A stretch of DNA of 64,000 nucleotides, from the NCBI GenBank assembly GCA_020002185.1, contig CM034539.1, forward strand, positions 32,545,739 to 32,609,738, read 5' to 3'. The notes beneath the pieces were generated by a model. That model worked only from the letters and a program-made list of their open reading frames with translations, was not told the DNA's origin and searched no databases. Shown here piece after piece: positions 32,310 through 44,908 of this stretch (its first letter is position 1; each line of letters starts with the position of its first letter). This stretch comes from Paraescarpia echinospica (taxonomy: Eukaryota > Annelida > Polychaeta > Sabellida > Siboglinidae). A program made the position numbers and the translations under genes.

Positions 32310-35300
32310 CATTCTACACTACAGCGTGTGTCACACACTACATATGGCCACCATTCTACACTACAGCGTGTATCACACACTACACATGACCACCATTCTA
32401 CACTACAGCGTGTATCACACACTACATATGGCCACTATTCTACACTACATCGTGTATCACACACTACATATGGCCACTATTCTACACTACAGCGTGTGTC
32501 ACACACTACATATGGCCACTATTACACACTACAGCGTGTGTCACACACTACATATGGCCACTATTCTACACTACAGCGTGTATCACACACTACATATGGC
32601 CACCATTCTATACTACAACGTGTATCACACACTACACATGGCCACCATTCTACACTACAGCGTGTATCACACACTACACATGGCCACCATTCTACATTAC
32701 AGTGTGTATCACACACTACACATGGCCACTATTCTATACTACAGCGTGTATCACACACTACACATGGCCACCATTCTACACTACAGCGTGTGCCACACAC
32801 TACATATGGCCACCATTCTACACTACAGCGTGTGTCACACACTACACATGGCCACCATTCTACACTACAGCGTGTGTCACACACTACACATGGCCACCAT
32901 TCTACACTACAGCGTGTGTCACACACTACACATGGCCACCATTCTACACTACAGCGTGTGTCACAAACTACACATGGCCACCATTCTACACTACAGCGTG
33001 TCACACACTACACATGGCCACCATTCTACACTACAGCGTGTGTCACACACTACATATGGCCACCAATCTACACTACAGCGTGTGTCACACACTACACATG
33101 GCCACCATTCTACACTACAGCGTGTATCACACACTACACATGGCCACCATTCTACATTACAGCGTGTATCACACACTACACATGGCCACCATTCTACACT
33201 ACAGCGTGTGTCACACACTACACATGGCCACCATTCTACACTACAGCGTGTGTCACACACTACACATGGCCACCATTCTACACTACAGCGTGTGTCACAC
33301 ACTACACATGGCCACCATTCTACACTACAGCGTGTATCACACACTACACATGGCCACTATTCTATACTACAGCGTGTATCACACACTACACATGGCCACC
33401 ATTCTACACTACAGCGTGTGTCACACACTACATATGGCCACCATTCTACACTACAGCGTGTCACACACTACACATGGCCACCATTCTACACTACAGCGTG
33501 TGTCACACACTACACATGGCCACCATTCTACACTACAGCGTGTGTCACACACTACACATGGCCACCATTCTACACTACAGCGTGTATCACACACTACACA
33601 TGGCCACCATTCTACACTACAGCGTGTATCACACACTACACATGGCCACTATTCTACACTACAGCGTGTATCACACACTACACATGGCCACCATTCTACA
33701 CTACAGCGTGTGTCACACACTACACATGGCCACCATTCTACACTACAGCGTGTCACACACTACACATGGCCACCATTCTACACTACAGCGTGTGTCACAC
33801 ACTACACATGGCCACCATTCTACACTAAAGCGTGTGTCACACACTACACATGGCCACCATTCTACACTACAGCGTGTGTCACACACTACATATGGCCACC
33901 ATTCTATACTACAGCGTGTATCACACACTACACATGGCCACCATTCTACACTACAGCGTGTGTCACACACTACATATGGCCACCATTCTACACTACAGCG
34001 TGTCACACACTACACATGGCCACCATTCTACACTACAGCGTGTGTCACACACTACACATGGCCACCATTCTACACTACAGCGTGTGTCACACACTACACA
34101 TGGCCACCATTCTACACTACAGCGTGTATCACACACTACACATGGCCACCATTCTACACTACAGCGTGTATCACACACTACACATGGCCACTATTCTATA
34201 CTACAGCGTGTATCACACACTACACATGGCCACCATTCTACACTACAGCGTGTGTCACACACTACATATGGCCACCATTCTACACTACAGCGTGTCACAC
34301 ACTACACATGGCCACCATTCTACACTACAGCGTGTGTCACACACTACACATGGCCACCATTCTACACTAAAGCGTGTGTCACACACTACACATGGCCACC
34401 ATTCTACACTGCAGCATGTGTCACACACTACATATGGCCACCATTCTACACTACAGCGTGTATCACACACTACACATGGCCACCATTCTACATTACAGCG
34501 TGTATCACACACTACACATGGCCACCATTCTACACTACAGCGTGTGTCACACACTACACATGGCCACCATTCTACACTACAGCGTGTGTCACACACTACA
34601 CATGGCCACCATTCTACACTACAGCGTGTGTCACACACTACACATGGCCACCATTCTACACTACAGCGTGTGTCACACACTACATATGGCCACCATTCTA
34701 CACTACAGCGTGTGTCACACACTACACATGGCCACCATTCTACACTACAGCGTGTATCACACACTACACATGGCCACCATTCTACACTACAGCGTGTGTC
34801 ACACACTACACATGGCCACCATTCTACACTACAGCGTGTGTCACACACTACATATGGCCACCATTCTACACTACAGCGTGTGTCACACACTACATATGGC
34901 CACCATTCTACACTACAGCGTGTATCACACACTACACATGGCCACCATTCTACACTACAGCGTGTATCACACACTACACATGGCCACTATTCTACACTAC
35001 AGCGTGTATCACACACTACACATGGCCACCATTCTACACTACAGCGTGTGTCACACACTACACATGGCCACCATTCTACACTACAGCGTGTCACACACTA
35101 CACATGGCCACCATTCTACACTACAGCGTGTGTCACACACTACACATGGCCACCATTCTACACTAAAGCGTGTGTCACACACTACACATGGCCACCATTC
35201 TACACTACAGCGTGTGTCACACACTACATATGGCCACCATTCTATACTACAGCGTGTATCACACACTACACATGGCCACCATTCTACACTACAGCGTGTG

Positions 35301-35633
35301 TCACACACTACATATGGCCACCATTCTACACTACAGCGTGTCACACACTACACATGGCCACCATTCTACACTACAGCGTGTGTCACACACTACACATGGC
35401 CATCATTCTACACTAAAGCGTGTGTCACACACTACACATGGCCACCATTCTACACTACAGCATGTGTCACACACTACATATGGCCACCATTCTACACTAC
35501 AGCATGTGTCACACACTACATATGGCCACTATTCTACACTACAGCGTGTGTCACACATTACATATGGCCACCATTCTACACTACAGCGTGTGTCACACAT
35601 TACATATGGCCACCATTCTACCCTACAACGCGT
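32310..35633. repeat. 42-bp satellite-like array, about 79 units, with higher-order structure
   Basis: The unit is ATTCTACACTACAGCGTGTG plus TCACACACTACACATGGCCA plus CC. Variants carry catatgg for cacatgg, tatcac for tgtcac, and ctaaagcg (33826, 34367, 35164, 35414). Seven 40-bp units lacking tg (about 32995, 33460, 33750, 34000, 34292, 35085, 35335) shift the frame. The variant pattern repeats at about 541 bp and in larger blocks. Overlapping ORFs up to 904 aa on + and 229 aa on - are simple 14-residue repeats (TILHYSVCHTLHMA or TTACVTHYTWPPFY) and I do not call them genes. Confidence 0.95.
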
Positions 35634-37010
35634 GTTTGCGCGTGGGAGCACTCATCCTGCCACTGACGATTGGGCAACCCATTATTGTTGGCACTCTGGC
35701 TCTGGCCCGCATACAGCTCACTGGAGACAAATGCCCGACATTTTCCGTTTAGCTGCACAAAAACGTCACTCAAACTTACACGACGATTTTATTGTTTGCG
35801 TAAATTTTACCTGATGGGTAATATGCAATCACATACGGGTATTTCATATTCAATTCGATGTAGCCACAACAAACATCTAGTTATAACTAAGTGTATGAAT
35901 AAATAATTATCTGGTTATGTTACCAATATGATAACTACGTCAATAATATTCCAACAATAATATTGCTTTACTGAGTCTACTTGTTTATATAATAAAATAA
36001 GTTCTATCTACCTTTATATCTATCATTCTTTTTTCTGTTACAAATATATATAGTTTGCATTATTAGTAATACACCCTACTCGCCATGTCATAAACAGAAA
36101 ACCAAATCTGGCAATGAATGAATAACATTTTATCCATAGTTTAATACATTTCAGATTTGAAAGCAGACATTTTATGGACATAATATTAACTAGTAATGTT
36201 GATTATTTTCCAATCATATTGCAGCATAAAATAATTTGAATTATATATCAGCAAGTAACATTTCAATAATAGCATAAGCACAATTCATTTAAATAAACTT
36301 TTCAATATCACATACAATACCTTGGAACAAATAGTGTGGATATCATGGCAGCATGTTAGGTAATGTGATTTTTTTGGTTTCTGGCAACCATATCACGTCA
36401 GTTGAATATGGCAGCTACAGCTTGTGCTTTTGGAAGCCACTTTGGACTGCTTAAAATGTTACGTCCCACAGCACGAACGGAGTAAACTACCGGGGTAATT
36501 GAAAACACATTACTTTTTCTGAACTTTGCTGCAGAAAAATTCATAACTAGTACTTTAAGCAAATTTTCCAACACAACCGAGTACAGTCAACAATCTGGAA
36601 AACAGAAAATCCAAAAGATGGCAAAAATGTAACACACAGACGGCTAATTTTTACATTATTGTGCTTAGTTAACAATTAATGCACGAATGTTTCAAGACTA
36701 TGACGTGTATATACTGTAGCAATTCAGTAAAGAATTTCTACACATCAAAAGAACTGTCTTGTGGTTGACTAGTGGATGACTGACAAATAGGCTACCATGG
36801 TGATTAAAAAAAAAAAAATTCTTCAGCAGTCTACGAAAGAACACACAAATGTGACACCTTCACAGAATCCTCTCCGCCATTCGGCACATATCTTTGAATA
36901 ACACTGACCACAATAACAGTAAGTAAAAATAAATGCTTCTTCAGTCAAACACTTCTGTACGACGTTCACAGATCTGCTGAAAGGTGGAAATGCAGCATCA
37001 AATAGTCGCT
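35634..37010. other. AT-rich 3' flank of the rhodanese gene
   Basis: No gene recognised. The 79-codon minus-strand ORF at 37062-36823 is an out-of-frame shadow of the rhodanese terminal exon and its 3' UTR. Confidence 0.5.
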
Positions 37011-37189
37011 CTACGGTTCCGGTGTCGATCGACGCAGGTTGCTCTTCAGCCATTTCCCCCACACAGCACTGTAAGGGTGGGCGTATATCGTCGGACGGTC
37101 TTTGTGGTCAGTCATTGGACGGTTCTCATTGGCCCATTTAAAGAGACCCCCCTCCAAGTTGTAGGCAGAGATTGGCGGCAAGTCTTCCA
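37011..37189 (-). CDS. Rhodanese gene terminal exon
   Basis: The acceptor atcctttgcag ends at 37190. It encodes EDLPPISAYNLEGGLFKWAN then ENRPM and HPYSAVWGKWLKSNLRRSTP, with the stop tag at 37013-37011. The NLEGG.FKWAN.NRP block is the rhodanese C-terminal signature. Confidence 0.88.
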
Positions 37190-40100
37190 CTGCAAAGGAT
37201 GTAGCAAGATGAAAGAATGCATTTTATTTTAAATAACGTAATTGTTATACTAATTAGGATAACTTACCTGCGATATTTCAATAACGTGGTGCTCCTCATA
37301 ACATAAACAAAACTAGTAAAAGTCAGTTGATCTTAATTTGACGTAAAATATACCGGTTGCATAATGCACATAACTAGATAAATGGCAAAATAAATAATAA
37401 ATAAACAGCATGATATTAATAAGGATATTCATACTCTAGTGGCAAGCAGTAATATTAATGACAGAATAGTTTTGTAAAATGAAACAACAATTAAAAACAT
37501 TAGCATGGTTAACCCGAAAATTGTGGTATGGTTGGGCAATTCTATTATCAAGGCCTCCTAGAATAATATAACATTTGTGTTCCCAGTTCACCTACCAACC
37601 AAATCCAAGGGAAAACAAATATTTGCCGCATGACCCAATCTTTAGCTGCGAAACTAACAGAAATACGTTTTTCTCATATTGGTGTAAAGAAACTGTGGGC
37701 GACAGCTTTGCAAAAAACAATTACCAAGAAGATAGTATAGTACCTACCTACCTACCATCAACTATTGACTCGCAAAAAATATGTTGATGATAATTTGAAT
37801 AAGAAAATTTAAATGTTAGTATTTGATAGTAAATTATGGCAAACTTCAATAAATTAATCTGTCAATCCACCCATAAATCAATTCTAATAACAATGATAAG
37901 AAACAACTACTGGTGTGCAAGATGAAGATACACACCATCTTGGAATTGCTGTCAAACTAAATTCACCTCCACTTACACATTTCACAACAGTAACAAAGTA
38001 CTTACATTTACTAAATATCAAACATCTAAGAACTACACTGGTTGGCTACCCAAACCCGGAGAAAAAACAGAGAAAGTTACATTCACATACTTTGGTTACA
38101 CTAACATGTGACACAGGCTTGGAGAAAGAGGGTACTATGATTGCAGTGAAAATATAGAACAATACGGGCAGCTTCTGTGATTCAAAGGACTTACCCAGCA
38201 TAAAGAAGTAAGCAAGCAGCACTTCAAGATTATCTGTACACACGACAGCTTTTTTTTAGGAATATGGCCATTTTAAGTATAAAATCGAATGCAAAAAAAT
38301 AGATAAATAGTTCAGATGCTTGGCTGATTCCAGACAAATCCTAGATGATTTAGTTTGATGCAGGTAAGCCTATAATTTATACAGCAAAACCTAAGCAAAT
38401 TTTTTAATGAACGTAACTTTTTCTTCCAGTGCAAATGGAGACACGTGATGTGAATAGAAATGCTATAGACCAGTTTAATAGGCAATGCAAAATGTTATAT
38501 GGATTTCTAATTCTAAAATACAGAGTTCAACCCAGGAAATATGGCATGTTTGTCTATTGACATGTTAAATTGTACATTCCATTTACATACAAGCCAGTGT
38601 AATGTCACCTAAATCACTGCAGGAAAGGCTCAAACAGCTGCCAATAGAGAATGTAAATCATGAACAAATTGTAGGTGGATACTAGCATGTCATATTTTAA
38701 GAAAACCACCAACAAGTATCACTGGACAATTCTTTGTGTGGAAGTCAGTAGAAACAACTGTAACTAGACTGGTAGGGCAAGAGAGTGATTGACAGGGAGG
38801 ACAACATATATATGTATGATTGGTTAAGGAGGCCATCTGGAAATTCACAAAGACAACAATGAACCGAGACAAGGAGGGAAACATACTCAATCTACCTATG
38901 TGGTAATCTGCTTGCCACACTGCAAGTGGTGGGAAAACTGAAAACCAGCAGTTTTTTTAATTAAATTAAGTTAAATTTTAGTTATGATCTGAAGAAAACC
39001 TTACTCAAAATCTAAGTGTGTAAGTAAGCAAGTGTAAGTTAATAAGGGGCCCTGTCATATCAACTTTAAAGTGAGGTTATCTGTTTTGTTAACAAGAATA
39101 ACCAGGAGTGGTAGTTATTACCAAGAATAACCAGGGGTGGTAGTTATTATCGAGAATAACCAGGGGTGGTAGTTATTATCGAGAATAACCAGGGGTGGTA
39201 GTTATTACCAAGAATAACCAGGGGTGGTATTTTTTACCAAGAATAACCAGGGGTGGTAGTTATTAACAAGAAGTTTGCTGAATTATGTTTTGTACTTGGG
39301 AACCACATCGATGCTTTAAACATCAAAGGACATCTGGCTCCACATTACTGCCAATTGTTTTGGCGTTGAACTTTTGTTTTCAATGTGAACATTTATCATG
39401 CACAACATTCAAACGGCAAACAACGGTTCTGACTTGTAAAACACAACTAGATAGATAGTACGTCATCAACATATTTACTGTAATATCAGAGCATTATATT
39501 ATAAAATGAGGAGCACACAACCTTGGTTTAAGGGGATGCGATGGTCAGAGCACTTTTTTATTATTATTGAACATGGTTAGAAACCGAGTGTGATTTTTTT
39601 CCAGAATTTTTGAGAGGGATTTCCAGCGGTATGGCGGCCATCTTGGACTAAACTTTCGTTCCACTTATCTCAGTAACCACTAGACATAGACAGCCCAAAT
39701 TCAGTGTGTAGTTACTTCATAGTATCTCAATAAAACTGTCAAGAGTTTTCATTGATATTAAAAAAAATTTTTTTTGGTGAATTTTGGAAATGTAAGATTT
39801 TTTTTTTTAAACGGAGGCCAAATTTTACATTCAAAATCCATTATGCAAAAACCAGGCAATGTTTTCAGAAAAGTTACGGTTTTCAAGAGCATACTATCAA
39901 GAAACAATGTGGCAAGTTTCAAGCAGTTCTGTCAAATAACAGCTCAGATAAGTGACACGGAAGACAAGAGGTGAAGGGAAAAACATGTTTCTGTGTAAAT
40001 CGCGTTCAAAGTTTGGGTACATTGGTACACACAGTTCAACATCTAAAATGTAACCTAGATGAACGAAACTATATGTTCTCCAATGAATACTCTAGCAAAC

Positions 40101-43100
40101 ACAGTTGAATACTATTTCTACACGGAAATGTCAGCAACTCGAAAATCATTTTTTCCTCAAATATCCGAGAAAAAGTCGTTCATGCTCTGACCATCACATC
40201 CCCTTAAACAGAGATAGACACGAGAAAGTAGTCTAAATAGAGTAGTTAGTAGTTATTAGTCATTAGAGTTGTTGTTGGTAGTCGTTAGATACCGGTACAC
40301 TGTAGTTGTCATCATTAGTGACTCATACCTTTCTGTTGTTCCGCTGTCACTGCGTCGGCGTATTTTAGTCCGCGATACCCAAGGGAACAGTAACTAACCA
40401 GAACCAGGGGGCGCTTATCTGGAAACGTGATGTTGAGAAACAGTGAAAGAAACGAGAAGGAGAACAACAACAACATGCACAGTACCTGCAGCGATTTGTT
40501 TCTGCAGTTCTGTGGCATAAACCATAGATCTATATCCTACAGAGCAGACACACACAACGGTGAGTCCAGCTGAAAACACACAAACTTCATTGATTGCACA
40601 CACAATTCTGCTTTACACTGTATAAAATGCACTCTTGAAAAACCTTAATAAACTGAAAATTGCATAAGATATCAATGTTAACTCTCTAATATCCATTTCT
40701 TACATTTTGTGCAAATAAATAATTTGAAAAAACTGCACAGACTGCGGTTTTTGTTTTCATATGGTTGCTGTTGAGGGGTAAAATGGCCTGATAAACAATC
40801 CGCGTGAGACTGAAAGTTGCCATAGAGCACCATTCCTCTCTCTAGATGGCGCTGTATACACTTAACAGACATAACATAAATCTGAACAATGGTGGATGGG
40901 TTATCTAGCTCAGAAGCAGAGAAAAAAATCTGAAACTTTTGTGAACAACCATTTAATAATAATAATAAGATAACTTCTATTGCACCTAAATCCTTGGAAA
41001 CCAAGCTCAGAGGCACATCAAAACAAAAGGATTGATCAATCTCAAAATCCATAAGTAGTATTCCAGTTGTCAACAGATGGGTCAAGGCACTAGGGAGCTA
41101 CGGTGGATAAGCAAGGTTGTAAAGATAAGTTTTTAAATGACTACAGAATTTTGTAATATTTTCAACTGATCTAACACTAAGAGGGAGCATATTCCAAAGA
41201 ACACCCACTACAAATTCTTAACTGGTAAGAACACTTAACCTATTTTGAATTTTTAAAAGCAAGATCTAAGTTTTCTTCCAAGGTGCCAGTGGGAAGCTTC
41301 TAAGAGGAACAGCAAATCATTAACTCAATCATTGTCATATGATAAAACACTTAATGCACTAGAAATCTGGTCACTGTAGTCGGGTGGGTGTTGATGAGGG
41401 GGGTCAGGATGTGGACTATTATACCTGGGTTACTTGCAGTGAGAGTCTCCAGAGTCTGTTTGGCGTCACTACCGTCTGGGGCCACCCGAATAGCACCAAT
41501 CACATGACCCACATCATACTCTTCAGGTGGACGGGCGTCCTGTCAAATGTTCACAAGAATTATGATTATGTTCATGCAACTGGGTCCTTCCGTGTTACCA
41601 TGTTAAATTATCTGCTACTTATTTTTTAATATAATGTTCTTAGTACCAGAAAAAATTCCTATCAACAAATGCCTCTGAAACTGAATGACCTTGGTAGTCA
41701 TAATCCATTACTTACTGTGTTGAGTGCAAAAACATATATAAATCATGGCAATATTAAGATATATTAATGTATAAACTTTCATAAGTTTTTTCAGCTTAAG
41801 AATAAATTCTGCAAAGCTGATTTTGGCTCAGTCACATTTTGTTTTTATGTGTGGTTACAATGTACATTCAAACAGACCTGGGTAAAAAAGTTGAGAGTAC
41901 CATATGCCATAGATTTTAACACAAGCACAGGTTTAAAAACTGTCTGTCTAAGAACTCTATTGTCTAAGAACTCTATACAAATGCCAAATACTTCTTAAAA
42001 CACAGTAATAACTATGAGTATATATAGGAACACTGATTTTCGTTTTAAAAAAAGGCGATCTAGTTATAATGGCAAAGTCGAGGTAGGTCCGGATTCTATA
42101 CAAGTGCCTTGGCAAATTGAGCATTTCAACTGTGAAATGTTCAAAAAGGAAGCAAACCACTCAGATTCTAAACAGGCTCTACTGGCAATATGGAGGTCGG
42201 TTGGGTTAACCACAGTGCTGTTTCATGTTCGGCACATTCATGGTGTTCCCACATTCAAGGAAACTGATTTAGTGAACTTCCTGATAATAATTACCACTCC
42301 TGGTTGATTCCTGGTAACGGAACAGACAACAATGTAGCATACTATACAGACAGTGCATATGTGACCTGTTCCCTAGTCAATTAGACTAATGAATGAGTAA
42401 CTGTCCTTCAATCCCCTCCATCTGACACTGAGTGAGCCAGTCTGACACTGAGATGATTTGTGAGATTATTTAACTTTTTGTAATTTACTTAACATATTTA
42501 ACTTATTTTAACTTATTTATTTATTTAACCAATATAACTTTTATTACAATTTGTTATGTTTACATTCTTATATTGCATGTACATTTGTAATATGTTGCTA
42601 CACACCAAATGAATTTCCATTCCAAAGGACAATCAAGTATTGTGATTGTGACTGATTGTGATAACAGCAAACCGGGTATTAAATCGCACTTATAAGCCTA
42701 CTCAGGACATAAACAAAAAAACTGCTGTCTAGGTCACGTCCAATCAATTTTGTAAGATAAAAAAAATGCTTGCCTTTAAATCTCATCTTTGAGTGTCAAC
42801 TTTATTTTCTTCAACAAATAATCAAAAACTAATTAAACACATGTACGTACTAACACAAAAGATTTAAAAACAATAGGTATATGGTTCAAAATGACCACGT
42901 TTCTCAAAACGACACTTTTTTAACTTTGCTTCGAATCTACCAATGAATAAAGAACTACTGAAGATATTTTTCAACAAGTCAGGTATCATTTTAAAGCTTA
43001 TGATCTGTTGAATCAAAAAATAAGCCTATTTCATAATTTTGTGACTTATTACCCACTTTGCTGTGGCAGGGCATACATAGGCAGACTTACTGAATTTGGA

Positions 43101-44265
43101 CATACAGAATTTCACGATGACAATTTCAGCTGGCACAAGTGTTAGACTGTGACATCACTCTGTTCATCTTACCAGTATAACAACCTTCTCCTTATCAGGA
43201 TCTGTCTTCGAAGCCTCCATACGTTCGTGCAGCTCAAGTGTAGTCATGTTCTTCACGTTCTGCCACTTGCCACTGAGCATGCGAACCATAAGCCGCATCA
43301 TCAGAGGGTTGTCATCAGTCTTGGAAACGGTCGTTGAATCACCGTCGTCCGCCATCGTTACCAGGCCCTGCTGGGGAGAGAAACAGAAAACAGATTTAGT
43401 AAAGCAAAGTAGAGCAAATCCCTGAAGTCGTCGTTGATCTAGCTCAGCGGTTCCTAATCTTTTTCTCCCCGCGTACACTGGAGCTCTGATAATAATAATT
43501 ACAGCATTTATAAAGCACCGTGACTCCAGGTTACCCTGTTTGAAAGCGCTGAGACAAAAAGAGTAAAAAAATTCGAGATTTTATAAACATAAAGAATAAC
43601 ACTAAAAAATCGAAGATCATAAAAACGTGGCACCAAATGTCCAATCAAATTATCATTAAGAGATGATCATCAGGGTACCCCCATCATTTGAACATAAAAT
43701 ATATAGACCTTACAATATTCTATACTCGGTTCAACAATAACATAATATTATAATCTTATTAATGATATAAACGAAAGTGCCGAATTTATAATAACAAATT
43801 TATTAAAAACTAAAGGGGTGGGCTAGCCTTTTAAAAATCAGATGCTCAATTCAGGAAGCAGTTTCAGACAGGCAGTCTCGGACACAGAGAGTCGCACTCA
43901 ACGTTTGAACTTCGTGCAGAATAACGCTGAAAATCCGAGTTCACATAAATAGGTGGATGGAAAATTAACAATATGGGGATGCCATACAGTCGTAGCCCAT
44001 CTTAGACGAAAACTTGGCTAGGAGAAGATGTTCAAGCGCATCATAAGAAATGGTGGAAAAGTCCTCATAACTTGCATGCCGTCTGCTAAGGATACTGCAC
44101 ATCCACGCTGAACGAATCTCAGAACAAATTGCCATCATTCGCACGGGAAGTTAGTTTGGAATTCCGTTTGGCATTGACAACAAGTACGTGTACCTGCACA
44201 AGTTGCCCAGTATTTCCATTCACCATTTCTTCATCAATAAACGCTGCGTTGAAATGATCAGACAT
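37011..44265 (-). CDS. Single-domain rhodanese protein with duplicated active-site exon
   Basis: The model, minus strand, is 44265-44194 (tentative), 43370 or 43355-43173, 41539-41425, 40569-40486 and/or 40418-40329, then 37189-37011. All junctions are GT-AG and phase-consistent. The rhodanese fold is read in order: VVILDARPPEEYDVGHVIGA (CH2A-like), NPGLTVVCVCSVGYRSMVYA (active loop C-S-V-G-Y-R), ISAYNLEGGLFKWANENRPM and IYAHPYSAVWGKWLK, then the stop at 37013-37011. Counting from MADD, the catalytic Cys is residue 108 (exon 3A) or 110 (exon 3B). Length is 186 or 188 aa with one active-site exon, 216 with both, plus 29 with the upstream exon. Rhodanese domains carry sulfur on this cysteine. 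The substrate is unknown. Confidence 0.85.
37190..39093. other. Rhodanese gene last intron, part
   Basis: AT-rich intron sequence; I see no further exon or element between the terminal exon and the 29-bp array. Confidence 0.4.
39094..39271. repeat. 29-bp minisatellite, 6 copies, hairpin in each unit
   Basis: The unit is aagaataaccaggggtggta plus gttattacc. Each contains AATAAC and its complement GTTATT around a G-rich loop, so single-stranded copies could form hairpins. It lies in the last rhodanese intron. Confidence 0.85.
39532..40203. mobile_element. TTAA-flanked MITE (Kolobok-like)
   Basis: 672 bp bounded by 21-bp inverted repeats (GGGGATGYGATGGTCAG and AGCA; one mismatch) and by TTAA at 39528-39531 and 40204-40207. 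TTAA duplications are made by piggyBac and Kolobok transposases. The GGGG start fits Kolobok better than the CCC start of piggyBac. No coding frame. It ends 125 bp from exon 3B. Confidence 0.8.
40329..40418 (-). CDS. Rhodanese active-site exon 3B (duplicate)
   Basis: 90 nt, acceptor cacgtttccag, donor aag|gtatga, phase 1 in and phase 1 out. It encodes KRPLVLVSYCSLGYRGLKYA then DAVTAEQQK with the loop C-S-L-G-Y-R. It lies only 67 bp downstream of exon 3A. Confidence 0.8.
40486..40569 (-). CDS. Rhodanese active-site exon 3A
   Basis: 84 nt, acceptor gtgttttcag, donor cag|gtactg, phase 1 in and phase 1 out. It encodes GLTVVCVCSVGYRSMVYATE then LQKQIAA with the loop C-S-V-G-Y-R. Confidence 0.85.
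41425..41539 (-). CDS. Rhodanese gene exon 2
   Basis: The acceptor tttgacag is followed by DARPPEEYDVGHVIGAIRVA and PDGSDAKQTLETLTASNP. The donor is cag|gtataa, phase 1. This is the first half of the rhodanese fold. Confidence 0.88.
41540..43172. other. Rhodanese gene intron 1
   Basis: AT-rich intron; no exon-like or transposon-like sequence that I can support. Confidence 0.4.
43173..43370 (-). CDS. Rhodanese gene exon 1 (MADD start)
   Basis: The acceptor tttctctccccag|cag ends at 43371, a NAGNAG site that allows a start at 43370 or 43367. The in-frame ATG at 43355 reads MADDGDSTTVSKTDDNPLMM. The exon ends KVVIL at donor gtaaga, phase 0. Confidence 0.8.
43371..44193. other. Upstream intron or promoter region of the rhodanese gene
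   Basis: It contains cagcggttcctaatcttttt (43446), like a hAT end, and agcatttataaagcaccgtg, like a SINE/LINE tail. Both are weak. No exon is seen apart from the candidate at 44194-44265. Confidence 0.3.
44194..44265 (-). CDS. Candidate first coding exon of the rhodanese gene
   Basis: The ATG at 44265 opens MSDHFNAAFIDEEMVNGNTG then QLVQ, ending at cag|gtacac in phase 0. The next acceptor (43371) continues in the same phase as QGLVT-MADDG. It is supported only by phase, donor quality and position. The alternative is a non-coding leader with translation starting at 43355. Confidence 0.4.
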
Positions 44266-44612
44266 GTTGAAGTTTCTGTAGTTGACGTTGCCCTCCCACA
44301 ACTCCAGCTTCACAATGAATATTCATACTTTAACTAGGTCAGCTTCAAGACTCAGTCTTTTCCTTATAGTTTCTTGACGAATTGCTTGAGACTTTTCCTT
44401 ATGGATGTGGTCAAATAATTATGCAATCTCGTCTTTTAGCCATTCCTCTTTAGGTCCATGTTTTCCATGGGAGTGAGTCAATAGAACTAAGTGTGGAAGA
44501 GCTGCATATCTTGGTCCGCATGAAACTGTTGGCAAAAGCAGAGTCGAGTATTGAGAGCATTGGATTTGCGAGAGCACATCGATGGATCATGCAACGGAAT
44601 GGAATAAAGGTA

Positions 44613-44908
44613 AGTTCTTATATAGTGCAGTATCCAGTCCTCAGGACTGCTCATCGCGATTTACACTTCACAGATTTGTTCAATCGAACACCATCTCGAC
44701 TTCTCTGGGAAGCATCCAGCCACGCTGCAATTAATGCGCGAAGACTATTCGTACACAAATATCCACCACTGTCTATAGCCAGGTACTCATTCATACAGCT
44801 GAGTGAATTGGAGCTACGTATAGTGAACGAATTTGCCCAAGGTTTGACACCGCCGCACCCGGGTTCTCTCGGTTGAGTCCGAAGTTCTAGCTACTGCACC
44901 ACGGTGCT
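44613..44908 (-). mobile_element. SINE, near full length
   Basis: The reverse complement begins agcaccgtggtgcagtagct, has a B-box-like ctcaaccgagagaacccggg, then the shared body (ggtggatatttgtgtacgaa, cttcccagagaagtcgagat, gattgaacaaatctgtgaag) and the tail caggactgagga..ggatac. It is the longest copy together with 51223-51475. Confidence 0.8.

Noticed and set aside
32086..35814. ORFs of 444-904 aa across the 42-bp array as genes
   Set aside because: Several overlapping frames on both strands are open simply because the unit has few stops and its length is divisible by three. Peptides switch repeat type whenever a 40-bp unit occurs.
36823..37062. 79-codon minus ORF starting MGEMAEEQ as a separate gene
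   Set aside because: It overlaps the rhodanese terminal exon in another frame. The phase-correct frame gives HPYSAVWGKWLK and a stop at 37011.
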